Assembly (NCBI GenBank): GCA_001507935.1 | Contig: LGET01000018.1 | Span: 1-14,451, forward strand | Origin: Thermococcales archaeon 44_46 | GTDB taxonomy: Archaea; Methanobacteriota_B; Thermococci; Thermococcales; Thermococcaceae | Direction: 5' to 3' | Length of the DNA stretch: 14,451 bases | Part shown: piece by piece, positions 1-7,577 of the stretch | How positions within the stretch are numbered: position 1 is the stretch's first letter | Layout of the letters: every line of letters starts with the position of its first letter | Made by a program: the position numbers and the translations under genes | Notes under the pieces: generated by a model | Database searches by the model: none | What the model saw: the letters and a program-made list of their open reading frames with translations, nothing else | What the model was told of the DNA's origin: nothing

Positions 1-1221
1 GAGATAAAGGAGCTTAAGATGTACCAAAGATGGCCCGTCAGAGTTAAAAGACCATACAAAGAGAAGCTTCCGCCGGAGATTCCGTTGATTACCGGTCAGA
101 GAACCATCGATACTTTCTTCCCACAGGCAAAAGGAGGAACCGCTGCAATTCCGGGACCATTTGGAAGTGGAAAGACGGTAACACAGCACCAGTTGGCCAA
201 GTGGAGTGACGCTGAAGTTGTAGTATACATTGGTTGCGGTGAGAGAGGAAATGAGATGACGGATGTTCTTGAAGAGTTCCCCAAGCTCAAAGACCCAAGG
301 ACAGGCAAGCCGCTGATGGAGAGAACCGTTCTCATAGCAAACACATCCAACATGCCAGTTGCCGCGAGAGAAGCCTCCATCTATACGGGAATCACAATAG
401 CCGAGTACTTCAGAGACATGGGTTATAACGTGGCTTTAATGGCAGATTCAACATCAAGATGGGCTGAGGCTTTGAGAGAAATCTCGGGAAGACTTGAGGA
501 AATGCCCGGTGAAGAGGGTTACCCAGCTTATCTCGCTTCGAAGATAGCTGAATTTTACGAAAGGGCTGGAAGAGTAAAGACATTGGGAAGTGACGACAGA
601 ATTGGAAGCGTTAGTGTTATCGGAGCCGTTTCACCGCCGGGTGGTGACCTGAGCGATCCTGTCGTACAGAACACCCTTAGAGTGGTTAAGGTATTCTGGG
701 CGCTTGATGCTGATCTGGCAAGAAGGAGGCACTTCCCGGCAATTAACTGGCTTACGAGCTATTCCCTCTATGTGGACTCCATAAAAGACTGGTGGCATAA
801 GAACGTCGATCCAGAATGGAAAGCGATGAGAGACGAAGCAATGGCTCTCCTGCAGAAGGAATCGGAGCTTGAGGAAATAGTTAGAATAGTTGGTCCAGAT
901 GCACTGCCAGAGAGAGAAAGGGCTATCCTCCTTGTGGCAAGAATGATTAGAGAGGATTACCTCCAGCAGGATGCTTTCCACGAGGTTGATACATACTGCT
1001 CTCCAAAGAAGCAAATAACAATGATGAGAGTCATACTCAACTTCTACCACCATACCATGAGAGCCATAGACGCCGGAATTCCAGTGGAGGAAATCGCAAA
1101 GCTCCCTGTTAGAGAGGAGATAGGAAGAATGAAGTACATCCCAGACGTTGAAGAAATAGCTTCACTAATGAAGAAGACAGAAGAACAATTTGAGGAGCTC
1201 TTTAAGAAATACGGGGAGTGA
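1..1221 (+). CDS. atpA: A-type ATP synthase catalytic subunit A (5' end cut by window edge)
   Basis: This is the catalytic subunit of the archaeal A1Ao ATP synthase, which makes ATP from a membrane ion gradient. The reading frame is open from base 1, so the visible 406 residues lack the N-terminus; family members are about 580-590 residues, so roughly 180 are missing. Numbering from base 1, the Walker A loop GPFGSGKT is at residues 52-59, the GERGNE segment with the catalytic glutamate at 80-85, and the Walker B end with ADSTSR at 148-153. The C-terminal helical domain follows. The P-loop, a site where some Pyrococcus and other archaeal A subunits carry an intein, is uninterrupted here. The methionine at base 19 is internal, not the start. 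The TGA stop lies inside the ribosome-binding region of the subunit B gene, so the two are probably translationally coupled. Confidence 0.97.
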   Translation, partial: EIKELKMYQRWPVRVKRPYKEKLPPEIPLITGQRTIDTFFPQAKGGTAAIPGPFGSGKTVTQHQLAKWSDAEVVVYIGCGERGNEMTDVLEEFPKLKDPRTGKPLMERTVLIANTSNMPVAAREASIYTGITIAEYFRDMGYNVALMADSTSRWAEALREISGRLEEMPGEEGYPAYLASKIAEFYERAGRVKTLGSDDRIGSVSVIGAVSPPGGDLSDPVVQNTLRVVKVFWALDADLARRRHFPAINWLTSYSLYVDSIKDWWHKNVDPEWKAMRDEAMALLQKESELEEIVRIVGPDALPERERAILLVARMIREDYLQQDAFHEVDTYCSPKKQITMMRVILNFYHHTMRAIDAGIPVEEIAKLPVREEIGRMKYIPDVEEIASLMKKTEEQFEELFKKYGE

Positions 1222-1226
1222 TAAAG

Positions 1227-2615
1227 ATGCCCGGGATGGAATACTCCACAATAAGCAAGATTTACGGTCCTTTGATGATAGTTCAGGGCGTTAAAGGGGT
1301 AGCCTATGGTGAAGTTGTAGAAATAGAAGTCGAAGGCGGAGAGAAAAGAAAAGGACAAGTCTTGGAAGCGAGAGAAGACTTGGCAATCGTCCAGGTTTTC
1401 GAGGGAACAAGAGACCTCGATGTCAAAACAACAAGGGTTAGATTCACAGGAGAGACTCTCAAGGTTCCAGTGTCAATGGACATGCTTGGAAGAATATTCA
1501 ACGGTATTGGTGAGCCAATAGACGGTGGCCCAGAGATAATCCCAGAGGATAGAAGAGATGTCCACGGAGCCCCGTTGAACCCTGTAGCAAGAGCTTATCC
1601 AAGGGACTTCATTCAAACCGGTATCTCGGCAATAGATGGAATGAACACTCTGGTTAGGGGTCAAAAGCTTCCCATATTCAGCGGTAGCGGTTTGCCCCAC
1701 AACATGCTCGCCGCTCAGATTGCAAGACAGGCGAAGGTCTTGGGTGAAGAAGAGCAGTTCGCTGTGGTATTTGCAGCAATGGGTATCACCTATGAAGAGG
1801 CAAACTTCTTCAAAAAGAGCTTTGAAGAGACTGGAGCAATTGAGAGAGCAGTCCTCTTCCTTAACCTCGCAGATGATCCAGCAATTGAGCGTATCATCAC
1901 CCCGAGAATGGCCCTTACCGTTGCTGAATATCTAGCTTTTGACTATGACATGCAGGTTCTGGTTATCTTAACGGATATGACCAACTATGCAGAAGCCCTG
2001 CGTGAAATTTCAGCGGCAAGAGAGGAAGTCCCCGGAAGAAGAGGTTATCCGGGTTACATGTACACTGACCTTGCAACTATTTATGAGAGAGCCGGTAGAG
2101 TCAGGGGAAGAAAGGGAAGCATAACCCAGATGCCAATACTCACGATGCCTGACGATGACATTACCCACCCAATTCCGGACCTTACGGGATATATCACCGA
2201 GGGACAGATAGTTTTGAGCAGAGACCTTCATAGAAAAGGTATTTACCCACCAATTGACGTCCTTCCAAGCCTTAGCAGATTGATGAAGGACGGTATCGGA
2301 AAAGGAAGAACAAGAGAAGACCACTCCCAGCTAAGCCAGCAGCTCTATGCGGCTTATGCGGAAGGTAGAAGCCTTAGAGACCTTGTAGCGGTTGTGGGTG
2401 AAGAAGCTCTGAGCGAGACCGATAGAAAGTACCTTCAATTCGCAGACAGGTTCGAGAGAGAGTTCGTCGCCCAGGGATACGATGAAGACAGAGGAATCTT
2501 TGAAACCCTAGACCTTGGATGGGATCTCCTGTCAATACTGCCAGAGTCAGAGCTCAAGAGAGTAGAGAGGAAGTACATAGAGAAGTACCATCCAAAATAC
2601 AGGCACTCCTCTTAA
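1227..2615 (+). CDS. atpB: A-type ATP synthase non-catalytic subunit B
   Basis: This is the regulatory, non-catalytic partner of subunit A; three A and three B subunits form the A1 head. The product is 462 residues, the usual family length. It has the N-terminal beta-barrel, then the RecA-like core, in which the P-loop is replaced by SGSGLPHN (residues 152-159), as is normal for B subunits that bind nucleotide without hydrolysing it. The [23 protein letters not shown] stretch (paraphrased here as the conserved B-subunit core) and the GKGRTREDH region are typical. I place the start at the ATG at 1227 because GGGGAG at 1213-1218 sits about eight bases upstream and the protein then begins MPGMEYS, as I recall for Thermococcales. 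A GTG at 1218 overlapping the atpA stop would add three residues and is less likely. Confidence 0.96.
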   Translation: MPGMEYSTISKIYGPLMIVQGVKGVAYGEVVEIEVEGGEKRKGQVLEAREDLAIVQVFEGTRDLDVKTTRVRFTGETLKVPVSMDMLGRIFNGIGEPIDGGPEIIPEDRRDVHGAPLNPVARAYPRDFIQTGISAIDGMNTLVRGQKLPIFSGSGLPHNMLAAQIARQAKVLGEEEQFAVVFAAMGITYEEANFFKKSFEETGAIERAVLFLNLADDPAIERIITPRMALTVAEYLAFDYDMQVLVILTDMTNYAEALREISAAREEVPGRRGYPGYMYTDLATIYERAGRVRGRKGSITQMPILTMPDDDITHPIPDLTGYITEGQIVLSRDLHRKGIYPPIDVLPSLSRLMKDGIGKGRTREDHSQLSQQLYAAYAEGRSLRDLVAVVGEEALSETDRKYLQFADRFEREFVAQGYDEDRGIFETLDLGWDLLSILPESELKRVERKYIEKYHPKYRHSS

Positions 2616-2639
2616 CTTCTTTATTTTGAGGTGAGCTGA

Positions 2640-3284
2640 ATGGCAAAGATACTAAAGGTCAAGCCAACCAGAATGGAGCTTTTGAGACTAAAGAGAAGAA
2701 TAAAGCTGGCTGAAAAAGGACATAAAATTCTCAAGGAAAAGCAGGATGCCCTTATTATGGAATTCTTCACCATATACGATGAAGCCCTAGCACTGAGAAG
2801 AGAGCTCAACCAGAAAATAGCAGAAGCGTTTGAGCAGCTTAGATTGGCTGAGATAGACATGGGAATTGTCAGACTCAGCGAGATAGCCCTTAGCGTAAGA
2901 CCAAATAAAGAAATAGATATTAAAAGAAGGAACATTATGGGAGTACCCGTGCCCCTAATTGAGGCGGAGGGGTTTAAGAGAGATCCCAGCGAGAGAGGTT
3001 ATGCGTTTGTTTCAAGTTCCTCCAAAGTTGATGTCGCATCGGAAAAATTTGAAGAGGTTCTTGAGCTGGCGATAAGGCTGGCAGAAGTTGAAGAAACGCT
3101 AAAGAGGCTTGCCAGAGAGATTGAAAAGACAAAAAGAAGGGTCAACGCCTTAGAATATATCATCATCCCAAGAATGAAAGAAACTGTGAAATACATAAGC
3201 CAGCATCTTGATGAGATGGAGAGGGAAAACTTCTTCAGGTTGAAGAGAGTTAAGGCAATCCTCGAAGCCAAAGCTCAACCTTAG
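2640..3284 (+). CDS. atpD: A-type ATP synthase central-stalk subunit D
   Basis: Subunit D forms the rotating central shaft that couples ion flow through the membrane ring to catalysis in the A/B head. The 214-residue product matches the family length. It begins [20 protein letters not shown], the conserved N-terminus, and is dominated by two long charged helices (about residues 8-75 and 130-205) that pair as an antiparallel coiled coil, with a short globular part between them around residues 80-120. The start is supported by a strong ribosome-binding site, GAGGTGA at 2628-2634, five bases before the ATG. It lies 24 bases after atpB and is the last gene of the operon, matching the order A-B-D known in Thermococcales. 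A T-rich stretch follows the stop. Confidence 0.95.
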   Translation: MAKILKVKPTRMELLRLKRRIKLAEKGHKILKEKQDALIMEFFTIYDEALALRRELNQKIAEAFEQLRLAEIDMGIVRLSEIALSVRPNKEIDIKRRNIMGVPVPLIEAEGFKRDPSERGYAFVSSSSKVDVASEKFEEVLELAIRLAEVEETLKRLAREIEKTKRRVNALEYIIIPRMKETVKYISQHLDEMERENFFRLKRVKAILEAKAQP

Positions 3285-3289
3285 TTAGC

Positions 3290-3305
3290 TTTTTATCTTT
3301 TTATT
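3290..3305 (+). terminator. T-rich stretch after the ATP synthase operon, possibly also the alaX TATA region
   Basis: Two runs of five T broken by ATC begin six bases after the atpD stop. Archaeal transcription usually stops at U-rich tracts without a needed hairpin, so this could end the operon. It also lies 24-39 bases upstream of the alaX start, where a TATA element would be expected, although no good match is present. Function is inferred from position and composition only. Confidence 0.35.
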
Positions 3306-3318
3306 GAGATTCTTCTCT

Positions 3319-3324
3319 GGTGAG
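3319..3324 (+). promoter_or_regulatory. Ribosome-binding site deciding the alaX start
   Basis: GGTGAG ends four bases before a GTG at 3329, favouring that codon over the GTG at 3320, which lies inside this site and has no comparable motif upstream. Confidence 0.5.
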
Positions 3325-3328
3325 AGAT

Positions 3329-4555
3329 GTGACGCTCAAGTTGTTCTATACCAACCCCTATCTAATGGAAGCTTCTGCAAAGATAATGGACATTGAGGTT
3401 AAAGAGAATAAAGCCAGAGTGCTGCTTGATAGGACGATATTTTATCCTGAAGGCGGCGGACAACCCAGTGACAGAGGTGTGATAAAAGGAAACGGCTTTA
3501 GAATTGAAGTTGAAAAGGTTGAGGGAAAAAATGAAATCTGGCATGAAGGGACGCTCAAAGGGAGGATCCCAGAGAAAGGAGAGGAAGTAAAGCTTGAGCT
3601 TGACTGGGAATGGAGATATGAAAACATGAGACAGCATACCGGTCAGCACATTCTTTCTGCAATCTTGAAGAGGATGTACAACAGCGATACTACTGGATTC
3701 CAGATATTCCCGGAATACAACAAGATTGAGATCAATTTTGATGAGGAATTAACTTGGGAACACATCCTTGCTGCAGAGCTTGAGGCCAATGAAGTCGTTT
3801 GGGCAAACATTCCAGTAGAGGTTGAAGAATATGAGGAGCTTCCCGAAGAGGTAAGATCGGCTCTTAGAAAATCCCTACCCGAGGATATATCGGGAAAAAT
3901 CCGGGTGGTGAAAATAGGAGACGTTGATCTAATTCCCTGTGGAGGAACTCACGTAAAAAATACTGGAGAGGTTGGCTTCATAAAAGTCCTTAACTTCTAC
4001 AGAAAAACCAAAAACATCTGGCGTATAGAATTTGCATGTGGATATAGGGCGCTAATATATCTGGACAGGCTCCTGCAGGATTACTGGGAAAGCCTAGATA
4101 AGATGCCTAATAAGAACAGGCCTCTAACCGATAGAATTGAAGAGCTAAAACAAGAGCTCGAAAACGCTGAAAAAGAAAAAGTTGAACTGAGGAGAGAGCT
4201 TTGGGAGTGGAAAGGCAAGGCACTGCTTTCCAATGCTGATGAGATTGACGGAATAAAAGTAATCTCTTACATTGAGTCAATGGACATGAAAGACGCACAA
4301 GCGTTTATTGTGCACCTTGTGGATAAAAACCCCAACACGATGGTCTTGGCAGTTGGGAAAAATTACGCGATTTTTGCAAAGAACAAAGACACGAAAGGCA
4401 TCTCCATGAATGAACTCCTCAAAGAGGTGCTCAGAGAAGTTGGTGGCGGTGGAGGCGGAAGTGAAATCCTAGCAAGAGGTGGAGGCTTTAAGAAAACTCC
4501 AGAGGAAGTGCTTGAAGTTGCAAAGAGGATATTAAAAGAAAAGCTAAAGAGCTAG
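3329..4555 (+). CDS. alaX: Alanyl-tRNA editing protein, long AlaX type
   Basis: A freestanding relative of the editing half of alanyl-tRNA synthetase. The family hydrolyses tRNA(Ala) wrongly charged with serine or glycine. With the GTG start at 3329 the product is 408 residues, close to the roughly 400 of long AlaX proteins. The order is an N-terminal barrel with the FYPEGGGQPSDRG motif (near residues 38-50), then the editing domain with the zinc ligands HTGQH (103-107) and CGGTH (204-208), then a coiled stretch (about 265-295) and a C-terminal DHHA1 domain with a glycine-rich loop (six glycines at 372-377, then a second GGG). All four zinc ligands are present. An alternative GTG at 3320 would add three residues. 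It is unrelated in pathway to the upstream ATP synthase genes. Its stop overlaps that of the opposite-strand inositol phosphate synthase. Confidence 0.92.
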   Translation: MTLKLFYTNPYLMEASAKIMDIEVKENKARVLLDRTIFYPEGGGQPSDRGVIKGNGFRIEVEKVEGKNEIWHEGTLKGRIPEKGEEVKLELDWEWRYENMRQHTGQHILSAILKRMYNSDTTGFQIFPEYNKIEINFDEELTWEHILAAELEANEVVWANIPVEVEEYEELPEEVRSALRKSLPEDISGKIRVVKIGDVDLIPCGGTHVKNTGEVGFIKVLNFYRKTKNIWRIEFACGYRALIYLDRLLQDYWESLDKMPNKNRPLTDRIEELKQELENAEKEKVELRRELWEWKGKALLSNADEIDGIKVISYIESMDMKDAQAFIVHLVDKNPNTMVLAVGKNYAIFAKNKDTKGISMNELLKEVLREVGGGGGGSEILARGGGFKKTPEEVLEVAKRILKEKLKS

Positions 4556-5703
4556 AGCCACTTTGGCTTTAGCCCCGCCCACATTCTCATCTTTTCATGG
4601 GCTATTATCCTTGGGATGTTGCCTTTCTCTTGTGGTCCGGGGTTCTTCATGTAGAAAGCGTTGACCTCATAGACGGTTCCGAACTCCTTCTTCTCTATTG
4701 CTATTTTGCCCAATCTCACTAAATCAACCAGCAATCCTGCCAAAGCTGGGCTATCGTTAATTCTTCCAGTTATCACAAGCTCATCCACTGCTCCATTGAA
4801 GCTGACGTACTCAATGTGCATAGCAATGAACTTTTTGTCTCCAAGCGGCTCAAGGAACCCCGTTGGTTTGATGTAGTGGGGCGCCTCATAGCCGAGGAGG
4901 TCTTTAACTACACTTGACTTAGTGAACTCCTTGCTCTTGTTTCTCTCTTTATCTGTTAAAGCCAAGAAATCTGTGTTACCACCGATATTGAACTGAGCTA
5001 TATCCCTCACGTATCTGTTTCTTTGAGCTAGATGAGACAGGATGTCAGCTGTTAATGGAGTTGCTCCTGTAGCTCCGTCGTCACCAAAAACCACCAGGTT
5101 GTTCTCTTTAGCAAGCTCCACAAACGCAGGGTCGTTTGCTATGAGAGTAGGGATAGCGTTTACAAAAGCCGCTCCCCCTCTTTCCTTTGCATACAGAGCG
5201 GCAGCATAAGCATAAACTTGAGTCGCAGTTAATCTTTCCCTCTCGTCGTTTTCAATAGCCTTTACAAGCTCCTCTTTATTTCCAAACGGAACAAAAGCCT
5301 CTGTGGTACAAACGTTTACTATCACATCAACATCAAGTTCTTTCCATTCTTCAACAAGCTTTTCAACGGCTTCTTTGAGTGTCATGCTGTCTTCAAGCCC
5401 TTCGGCCTCTATAGGTAGGTTTCTCAGGCTTTTAAGATGAATTCCTTTTCTTACAATTACGCTCTTGAGGGTCTCCGGGATTTTATCATCCCAGTAGCTC
5501 TTCACTACCTCATATAGAGACTTTCCTATTTTGTTTTTATCAACATCGTAGCTTCCAACGATTTCTATGTCCTCAACTTTTATTGGGAGCTCGTTCTGGA
5601 GAGGAATTCCATAGTAGCCAAGCTCCCCTGTTTTTATCCTCTCGACTCCAAGAGCAAAAATGCTCCCTACGTATCCTTGACCTAGTATCACAACACGAAC
5701 CAT
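4552..5703 (-). CDS. Myo-inositol-1-phosphate synthase
   Basis: The NAD-dependent enzyme converts glucose-6-phosphate to L-myo-inositol-1-phosphate. In hyperthermophilic archaea this feeds membrane inositol lipids and the stress solute di-myo-inositol phosphate. The 383-residue length fits the short archaeal class (eukaryotic forms exceed 500). An N-terminal Rossmann fold shows GQGYVG at residues 8-13. Further on come the family signatures GDDGATGATPLTADIL, NIGGNTDF and the lysine-rich KSKEFTKSSVV segment, expected to hold catalytic lysines by comparison with archaeal enzymes; the C-terminal lobe contains the GRINDSPALAG segment. The ATG at 5703 follows a GGGGTGGGAG-like ribosome-binding site on the minus strand. 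The gene diverges from the sugar transporter operon across a 220-base control region and overlaps alaX tail-to-tail by four bases. Confidence 0.94.
   Translation of the reverse strand: MVRVVILGQGYVGSIFALGVERIKTGELGYYGIPLQNELPIKVEDIEIVGSYDVDKNKIGKSLYEVVKSYWDDKIPETLKSVIVRKGIHLKSLRNLPIEAEGLEDSMTLKEAVEKLVEEWKELDVDVIVNVCTTEAFVPFGNKEELVKAIENDERERLTATQVYAYAAALYAKERGGAAFVNAIPTLIANDPAFVELAKENNLVVFGDDGATGATPLTADILSHLAQRNRYVRDIAQFNIGGNTDFLALTDKERNKSKEFTKSSVVKDLLGYEAPHYIKPTGFLEPLGDKKFIAMHIEYVSFNGAVDELVITGRINDSPALAGLLVDLVRLGKIAIEKKEFGTVYEVNAFYMKNPGPQEKGNIPRIIAHEKMRMWAGLKPKWL
4556..4568 (+). repeat. Short inverted repeat just after the alaX stop
   Basis: AGCCA and TGGCT flank a three-base CTT spacer immediately after the alaX TAG. 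As RNA it could form a five-pair hairpin at the 3' end of the alaX message. It also encodes the last residues of the opposite gene, so the symmetry may be chance. Confidence 0.25.
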
Positions 5704-5724
5704 ACTCCCACCCCAGTACTATTA

Positions 5725-5740
5725 TTTTACATGTGTTAAA
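5725..5740. promoter_or_regulatory. Imperfect palindrome overlapping the synthase core promoter
   Basis: TTTTACAT followed directly by GTGTTAAA forms a 16-base symmetric site with six of eight positions paired. It overlaps the predicted minus-strand TATA element and runs towards the predicted transcript start, the position expected for a repressor operator. The binding factor is unknown; a heat-shock regulator such as Phr is one candidate from what is known of the P. furiosus homologue. Confidence 0.35.
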
Positions 5741-5750
5741 TATTTTTTGG
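5736..5750 (-). promoter_or_regulatory. Predicted promoter of the inositol phosphate synthase gene
   Basis: Read on the minus strand, CCAAAAAA leads into AAATATTTAA, a good archaeal BRE/TATA pair. The TATA element (5736-5745) is centred about 37 bases before the ATG, predicting a transcript start near 5714 and a leader of about ten bases, typical for Thermococcales. Confidence 0.55.
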
Positions 5751-5775
5751 TATATAATCTTTTATGAATCATATA

Positions 5776-5792
5776 TAACACTTTCGGTGATG
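5776..5792. promoter_or_regulatory. Near match to the Thermococcales glycolytic motif
   Basis: TAACAC-TTTCG-GTGATG matches the known motif TATCAC-N5-GTGATA at ten of twelve fixed positions with the correct five-base spacer. That motif is the binding site of Tgr/TrmBL1, sugar-responsive regulators of the TrmB family. Here it lies upstream of the transporter TATA element at 5826-5834, where binding would be expected to activate; it also sits about 70 bases upstream of the synthase start. Confidence 0.45.
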
Positions 5793-5819
5793 CATACGCC
5801 AAAACGAGTTAATGTTACA

Positions 5820-5834
5820 TAAAAGTTATAAAAG
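5820..5834 (+). promoter_or_regulatory. Predicted promoter of the sugar transporter operon
   Basis: An A-rich stretch leads into TTATAAAAG (5826-5834), the best TATA-like element on the plus strand ahead of the lipoprotein gene. It predicts a transcript start near 5855 and a leader of about 75-80 bases, long for this order. TATATAAT at 5751-5758 and TATATAA at 5772-5778 are weaker-placed alternatives that would give still longer leaders. Confidence 0.4.
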
Positions 5835-5875
5835 TTCCCTTCCAAAATGTCGTTGATAGCCCTGCAAGATTACAA

Positions 5876-5902
5876 TAAGCCTATGCCGATTTTGGCATCT
5901 TA
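5876..5902 (+). repeat. Hairpin-forming inverted repeat in the transporter leader
   Basis: ATGCC (5883-5887) and GGCAT (5894-5898) pair across a six-base GATTTT loop. Outside them TAAG (5876-5879) pairs with CTTA (5899-5902), with CCT bulged on the left. A run of seven T follows shortly after, before the ribosome-binding site. It could be an RNA hairpin in the leader or a DNA operator. Confidence 0.4.
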
Positions 5903-5921
5903 AAATCCCAAAGTTTTTTTC

Positions 5922-5928
5922 AGGTGGT
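5922..5928 (+). promoter_or_regulatory. Ribosome-binding site deciding the lipoprotein start
   Basis: AGGTGGT ends four bases before the ATG at 5933. The in-frame GTG codons at 5924 and 5927 overlap the site itself and are therefore unlikely starts. Confidence 0.5.
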
Positions 5929-5932
5929 GGTT

Positions 5933-7567
5933 ATGAAGGCAAAAGTAGGTATATTACTGGCAATAGTTGTGCTTGTTGGAGTAATCGCCAGTGGGTGCAT
6001 TGGTTCACAGGAAAGCTCAGAGACCGAAACTACAGGCGTTGAGTTAACAGGGGACTTCACAAAAGATATCTTGGCGATAGGCAGGACACTTGAAAGCAAC
6101 GGGATAAATGAGGTAAAATTCTCTGCATGGGGGTCTGGAGACCCCAACAGTGTAATGAGAGTTTACGGAATTGTAGAAGCGGCGAGAAGAATAAATAAGG
6201 TTTGGGAGGAGAATGAAGTCAACGTAAAAATAACGATAACAGACATACACTATGTTGCCTCTTTCCAAGATGCGTACCAAGAATATCTCAGCAAACAGCC
6301 TCTAGGACAGGCTGGCGATTTCTTTGTGAACTCTTATGCATTCCTGCCAACTCTCGCAGATGAAGGCTACATTCTCGATATAACTGAATATGCAAACGCA
6401 TATCAAAATGTGATAGATGACTTCTATCCCTCACTAATCGAAGCTTCAAAATTCAACGACAAACTTTACGGTTTGCCCCAAGATACAGAAGCAAGGCCAT
6501 TATACATAAGAAAAGACGTAGCTGCAAAAATTGGCTTTAACTTAGAGGGGATTGAAGAAAAAGTCAAGAACGGGGAATTCACATGGAGTGATGTTTATTA
6601 CTGGGCTAAGAAAGCAAAGGAAAGCGGTGCAGCGGAGTGGGGATTGATACACAGAAAAGGATCCGCACATCCAGACCTAATTCAGTTTATTTATGCATTT
6701 GGCGGCAAGTTGTACAACGAGGAATCTGGAAAGCTTGTAGTGGACGTTCCGGCAGTTTACAAGTGGCTTTATGTGGAGTGGAAATTCGCCCAAGATGGCT
6801 TGCTCCCCAAAGACATAATGAGCTGGGACTGGGCAAAGCAAATTCACCCCGCAATAGTTGAAGGCAGAACCCTGTTTGACATAGGCGGTACTTGGTACTG
6901 GACGGAATGGCAGACCAAGGACTATTATGGAAAAGAAGGCACTCCGAGACCATTAAAGCCCGAAGAAGTCCAAGCTTGGTTTACCTACACTTTGTTCCCA
7001 GCCGGGGAGAAGGGTCTGAAGCCTGTAACTCTGAGCCAGCCGTTTGTTTGGATGATAAACTCCAAAGCCGGCCAGCAAAATCCGAAGTATGATGAGCTTA
7101 AAGACCTCTACCACAAATTGGCATTCTTAATGGTAATAAAAGCAAGCGACCCCGATATAAATGCGATTCACAGCGTAATAAGCGCCCACCTGCCGGTTAG
7201 AAAAGAAGCCGCAGAACTAATCAGCAACGAGAAGTGGCTCGATGACCTGAAGAGCCTCAGCATTGATCTCGATCCTCAAGTCAAGAGCAACATAAAGGAC
7301 ATTGTCGCAACAACAGTTCACCCAATAAACGCAAAGTTCCTTGCCGATGTGAGTTATATGCTCGAGTACACAAAGCTAGCTCCAGCACATCCAAAGTACC
7401 CAGCATTGGCTGATATCTTCAAAGAGGCAGTGGACAAGGTGTTGAGAGGAGACATGACCCCAGAAGAAGGTGTTAACTACATTATACAAAAAGTCAATGC
7501 GGATCCAGAACTAGCCCAAAACGTGGAAGTAGTAGGGGAGATTCCAAAGGACTGGACGCTTCAATGA
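5933..7567 (+). CDS. Carbohydrate ABC transporter substrate-binding lipoprotein
   Basis: This is the extracytoplasmic receptor of the importer encoded by this and the next three genes. The 544-residue product starts with a lipoprotein signal peptide: a lysine-containing N-terminus, a hydrophobic run (residues 5-19) and a lipobox ASGC with the lipidated cysteine at 22, followed by a serine/threonine/glutamate-rich tether. The rest resembles family 1 solute-binding proteins of sugar importers: KLYGLPQDTEARPLYIRKD in the middle, and an aromatic-rich patch GGTWYWTEW at 318-326 of the kind that stacks against sugar rings. It is about 100 residues longer than the T. litoralis trehalose/maltose-binding protein (about 450) and does not closely resemble it, so I do not assign maltose. 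Substrate is unknown; a di- or oligosaccharide or a sugar-like solute is plausible. Confidence 0.88.
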   Translation: MKAKVGILLAIVVLVGVIASGCIGSQESSETETTGVELTGDFTKDILAIGRTLESNGINEVKFSAWGSGDPNSVMRVYGIVEAARRINKVWEENEVNVKITITDIHYVASFQDAYQEYLSKQPLGQAGDFFVNSYAFLPTLADEGYILDITEYANAYQNVIDDFYPSLIEASKFNDKLYGLPQDTEARPLYIRKDVAAKIGFNLEGIEEKVKNGEFTWSDVYYWAKKAKESGAAEWGLIHRKGSAHPDLIQFIYAFGGKLYNEESGKLVVDVPAVYKWLYVEWKFAQDGLLPKDIMSWDWAKQIHPAIVEGRTLFDIGGTWYWTEWQTKDYYGKEGTPRPLKPEEVQAWFTYTLFPAGEKGLKPVTLSQPFVWMINSKAGQQNPKYDELKDLYHKLAFLMVIKASDPDINAIHSVISAHLPVRKEAAELISNEKWLDDLKSLSIDLDPQVKSNIKDIVATTVHPINAKFLADVSYMLEYTKLAPAHPKYPALADIFKEAVDKVLRGDMTPEEGVNYIIQKVNADPELAQNVEVVGEIPKDWTLQ

Positions 7568-7572
7568 GGTGA
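7566..7572 (+). promoter_or_regulatory. Ribosome-binding site deciding the first permease start
   Basis: GAGGTGA overlaps the stop of the lipoprotein gene and ends five bases before the ATG at 7578. The GTG at 7569 lies within the site. Confidence 0.55.
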
Positions 7573-7577
7573 ATGAC

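Noticed and set aside
631..1053. Open frame of 140 codons on the minus strand inside atpA
   Set aside because: It is antisense to conserved atpA coding sequence and has no recognisable features.
1218..1223. GTGATA half-site of the glycolytic motif at the atpA-atpB junction
   Set aside because: There is no TATCAC partner at the right distance; the bases are explained by the atpA stop and the atpB ribosome-binding region.
5686..5691. TATCAC half-site at the start of the inositol phosphate synthase gene
   Set aside because: The partner half five bases away is GAACCA, not GTGATA, and the sequence encodes the conserved Rossmann-fold start.
5583..5822. Plus-strand open frame running from the synthase gene into the control region
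   Set aside because: Most of it is antisense to the synthase, it lacks a ribosome-binding site, and it crosses the predicted promoter elements.
5787..5825. GTGATGC resembling a box C of a C/D small RNA in the intergenic region
   Set aside because: No D or D' box (CTGA) follows within a suitable distance, and the bases are better explained by the right half of the glycolytic-motif-like site.
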